Assembly: GCA_000403945.1 (NCBI GenBank)
Contig: APFI01000054.1
Location: forward strand, 1-7,147
Direction: 5' to 3'
From: Desulfovibrio sp. Dsv1
Lineage (GTDB): Bacteria > Desulfobacterota > Desulfovibrionia > Desulfovibrionales > Desulfovibrionaceae
Length of the DNA: 7,147 bases
The translations under genes and the position numbers were made by a program. The notes below the pieces were generated by a model. That model did not search any database and was not told the origin of the DNA. It saw only the letters and a list, made by a program, of their open reading frames with translations. Of this stretch, positions 6,139-7,147 are shown in pieces. Positions within the stretch are counted from its first letter, which is position 1. Each line of letters opens with the position of its first letter.

Positions 6139-6751
6139 CTATTCGTCCTCCCCCGGCAGACCGGTCAGCGCGGTTGCCCACGGCGAGCCTTTCCCCAGAA
6201 CATGCCGCACCGCCCCGACTCGGAACCATAATGCGCGCGGACAGACGCACAGCCTGTTCCTGGCTGTGCGAAACCACGATCAGCGGATGGCGGCAGCAAA
6301 AGTTCTTCAATGTCCGCAGCGGCGTGTACATCCAGCAAAAGGATGGCGGGTTCCAAGGCCAGAGCCCTGGCCAGACAGAGCCGCTGCTGCTGGCCGCCGG
6401 AAAGCCGTTCAGCCGGCAGGTCAGGTCCAGACGGTCGACCACCTCCTCCAGAAGCTTACGTCCGTGAGGACCCGGTGGACGCGTTCCTCGCTTTCCGTGA
6501 AGGGCGATCTGTCCACCACCTTCAGAGGCAGGGCGATATTGCGGGCCACGCTGACCGGCTGGCCCGTAGTATGGCACTGGGGAAGGTTTCATCGAGGCGG
6601 TTCAGGGCACGCAGCAAGGCGGTCTTGCCCGAGCCGAGACGCCCGGCCAGCATGGTAATTCCGACGGCGGGCGCGCAAAAATCCGCTTGGCGCGGCACAT
6701 GCCGCGCACCAAAAGAAACGTGCCCCCTCTGACGCGCGTGATGATATTCAT
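6139..6751 (-). pseudogene. ABC-transporter ATP-binding protein, degraded
   Basis: An ABC ATPase is scattered over at least six frame changes. ATG 6751 starts MNIIT. Then SFGARHVPRQADF leads to Walker A (AGRLGSGKT, 6644-6621, intact) and ALNRLDETFP. A jump of about 50 residues removes the Q-loop region. PVSVARNIALPLKVVDR and FTESEERVHRVL follow, then LLEEVVDRLDL, then the signature LSGGQ (6404-6390). Walker B reads AILLLDVHAA, so the catalytic glutamate is replaced by valine. The H-loop VVSHS follows (histidine 6268-6266). The original end is LGKGSPWATALTGLPGEDE with TAG 6141-6139. The A-L-N-R-L block resembles PstB-like or tungstate-type importer ATPases, but the substrate is not established. 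The 4-base ATGA overlap with the upstream remnant shows it was the second gene of a transporter-like operon. Confidence 0.88.
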
Positions 6752-7070
6752 GCTTCTTCCTGCCAGCGGCAACGGAAACGGGCTTCCAGCAGAAAGATAG
6801 AAAAGGACAGAGTCTCAAATTTGGCTCCCAGTCCGGCGGGCAGGCCCTCGTTGGGCACCACGCCGGTCGGCAGATTACCGCCGTGTCCTCGGCGGTCCGG
6901 GGACAGGATCACGCCGCCCCAAATGCCGTGCCCGCCGCAAGTGGGCCAGATGTCCGTCCCAGACACCCTGACGGCCCAGCATGCCGCCCACGCCCAACAG
7001 AGCACCAGGGCACAGCCGTGCAGTAGCGCAGAAAGACATCGCCCAGTACGGCGAACAAGCTGCGCCGCCT
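6748..7070 (-). pseudogene. Unrecognised gene remnant upstream of the ABC ATPase
   Basis: A frame ending at TGA 6750-6748 overlaps the ATPase ATG by four bases, the arrangement expected of the preceding gene in an operon. Its last codons read GLGAKFETLSFSIFLLEARF, then RCRWQEEA, with a short hydrophobic stretch. Farther upstream the protein-like segments jump between frames (for example LFAVLGDVFLRY near 7060 and ALLGVGGMLGRQG near 6985), suggesting the same indel decay as its neighbours. A membrane permease partner would be the natural guess from position, but no permease motif is recognised, so the product is left open. Confidence 0.35.
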
Positions 7071-7147
7071 ATTTCATTGTGTGTGACTAGGGTGTGTTTG
7101 CAAACCTTATAATCAGGCCTGGTTCGTGTAGCCCCTGGACATGTGCC
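7071..7147. other. No recognisable feature at the right edge
   Basis: No coding motif, repeat or RNA gene is apparent. TTGCAA and TATAAT occur close together but only four bases apart, too close to form a promoter. Confidence 0.4.

Noticed and set aside
7098..7113. TTGCAA followed by TATAAT as a plus-strand promoter
   Set aside because: The hexamers are only four bases apart; a working sigma-70 promoter needs about 16-18.
1..7147. Sequencing error as the explanation of the many frameshifts
   Set aside because: The 2.1-kb receptor and 1-kb lplA have no interruption, while the broken genes also show real internal deletions, a lost catalytic residue and missing ends, which random base-call errors would not give. 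Raw reads would still be the decisive check.
1..7147. CRISPR array, tRNA, rRNA or a defence island around the hsdR fragment
   Set aside because: No regularly spaced repeats or RNA-gene signatures were seen, and no hsdM, hsdS or other defence gene accompanies the hsdR remnant.

Overview
The window looks like a chromosome segment of a Desulfovibrio-type deltaproteobacterium. That assignment is my inference from the style of the protein families (double-Cache chemotaxis receptor, EAL/HDOD regulator, ISL3 and IS5 debris, GT4 glycosyltransferase); no rRNA or other taxonomic marker is present. Only two genes are fully intact: a methyl-accepting chemotaxis protein (625-2700, minus) and lipoate-protein ligase A (5008-5985, minus). 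Almost everything else is the wreckage of former genes, broken by frameshifts, internal deletions and insertion-sequence remnants. This is the pattern of a lineage in active genome reduction, such as a host-associated or endosymbiotic bacterium.

Layout, left to right. 1-429: 3' part of a decayed ISL3-family insertion sequence, with its transposase in three frames and an ISL3-like terminal repeat. It ends inside an EAL/HDOD-type c-di-GMP signalling gene, of which only the first ~37 codons survive (430-543, minus). 559-608: a long imperfect hairpin. 625-2700: the intact chemoreceptor. 2701-3210: a gene-free stretch, AT-rich next to the receptor and GC-rich beyond, with a near-perfect 18-bp stem at 3127-3167. 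3211-4385: GT4 glycosyltransferase pseudogene (minus) in five frame segments. 4500-4737: 3' fragment of an IS5-family transposase, joined in frame to 4738-5001, the 3' fragment of a type I restriction endonuclease (hsdR). 5008-5985: intact lplA with its own near-consensus sigma-70 promoter. 6139-6751: ABC-transporter ATPase pseudogene. 6748-about 7070: remnant of an unrecognised gene that overlapped the ATPase start by ATGA. I recognise nothing in the last ~80 bases.

All surviving host genes and pseudogenes from 430 onward lie on the minus strand. The receptor and the disrupted EAL/HDOD gene were probably neighbours in one motility/signalling unit. lplA is transcribed on its own from a promoter in the debris, so lipoate salvage appears to be kept while surface glycosylation, an ABC transporter, restriction and one c-di-GMP regulator have been lost. 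I see no CRISPR array, tRNA, rRNA or convincing new multi-gene system. The interest lies in the decay pattern and in which genes escaped it.
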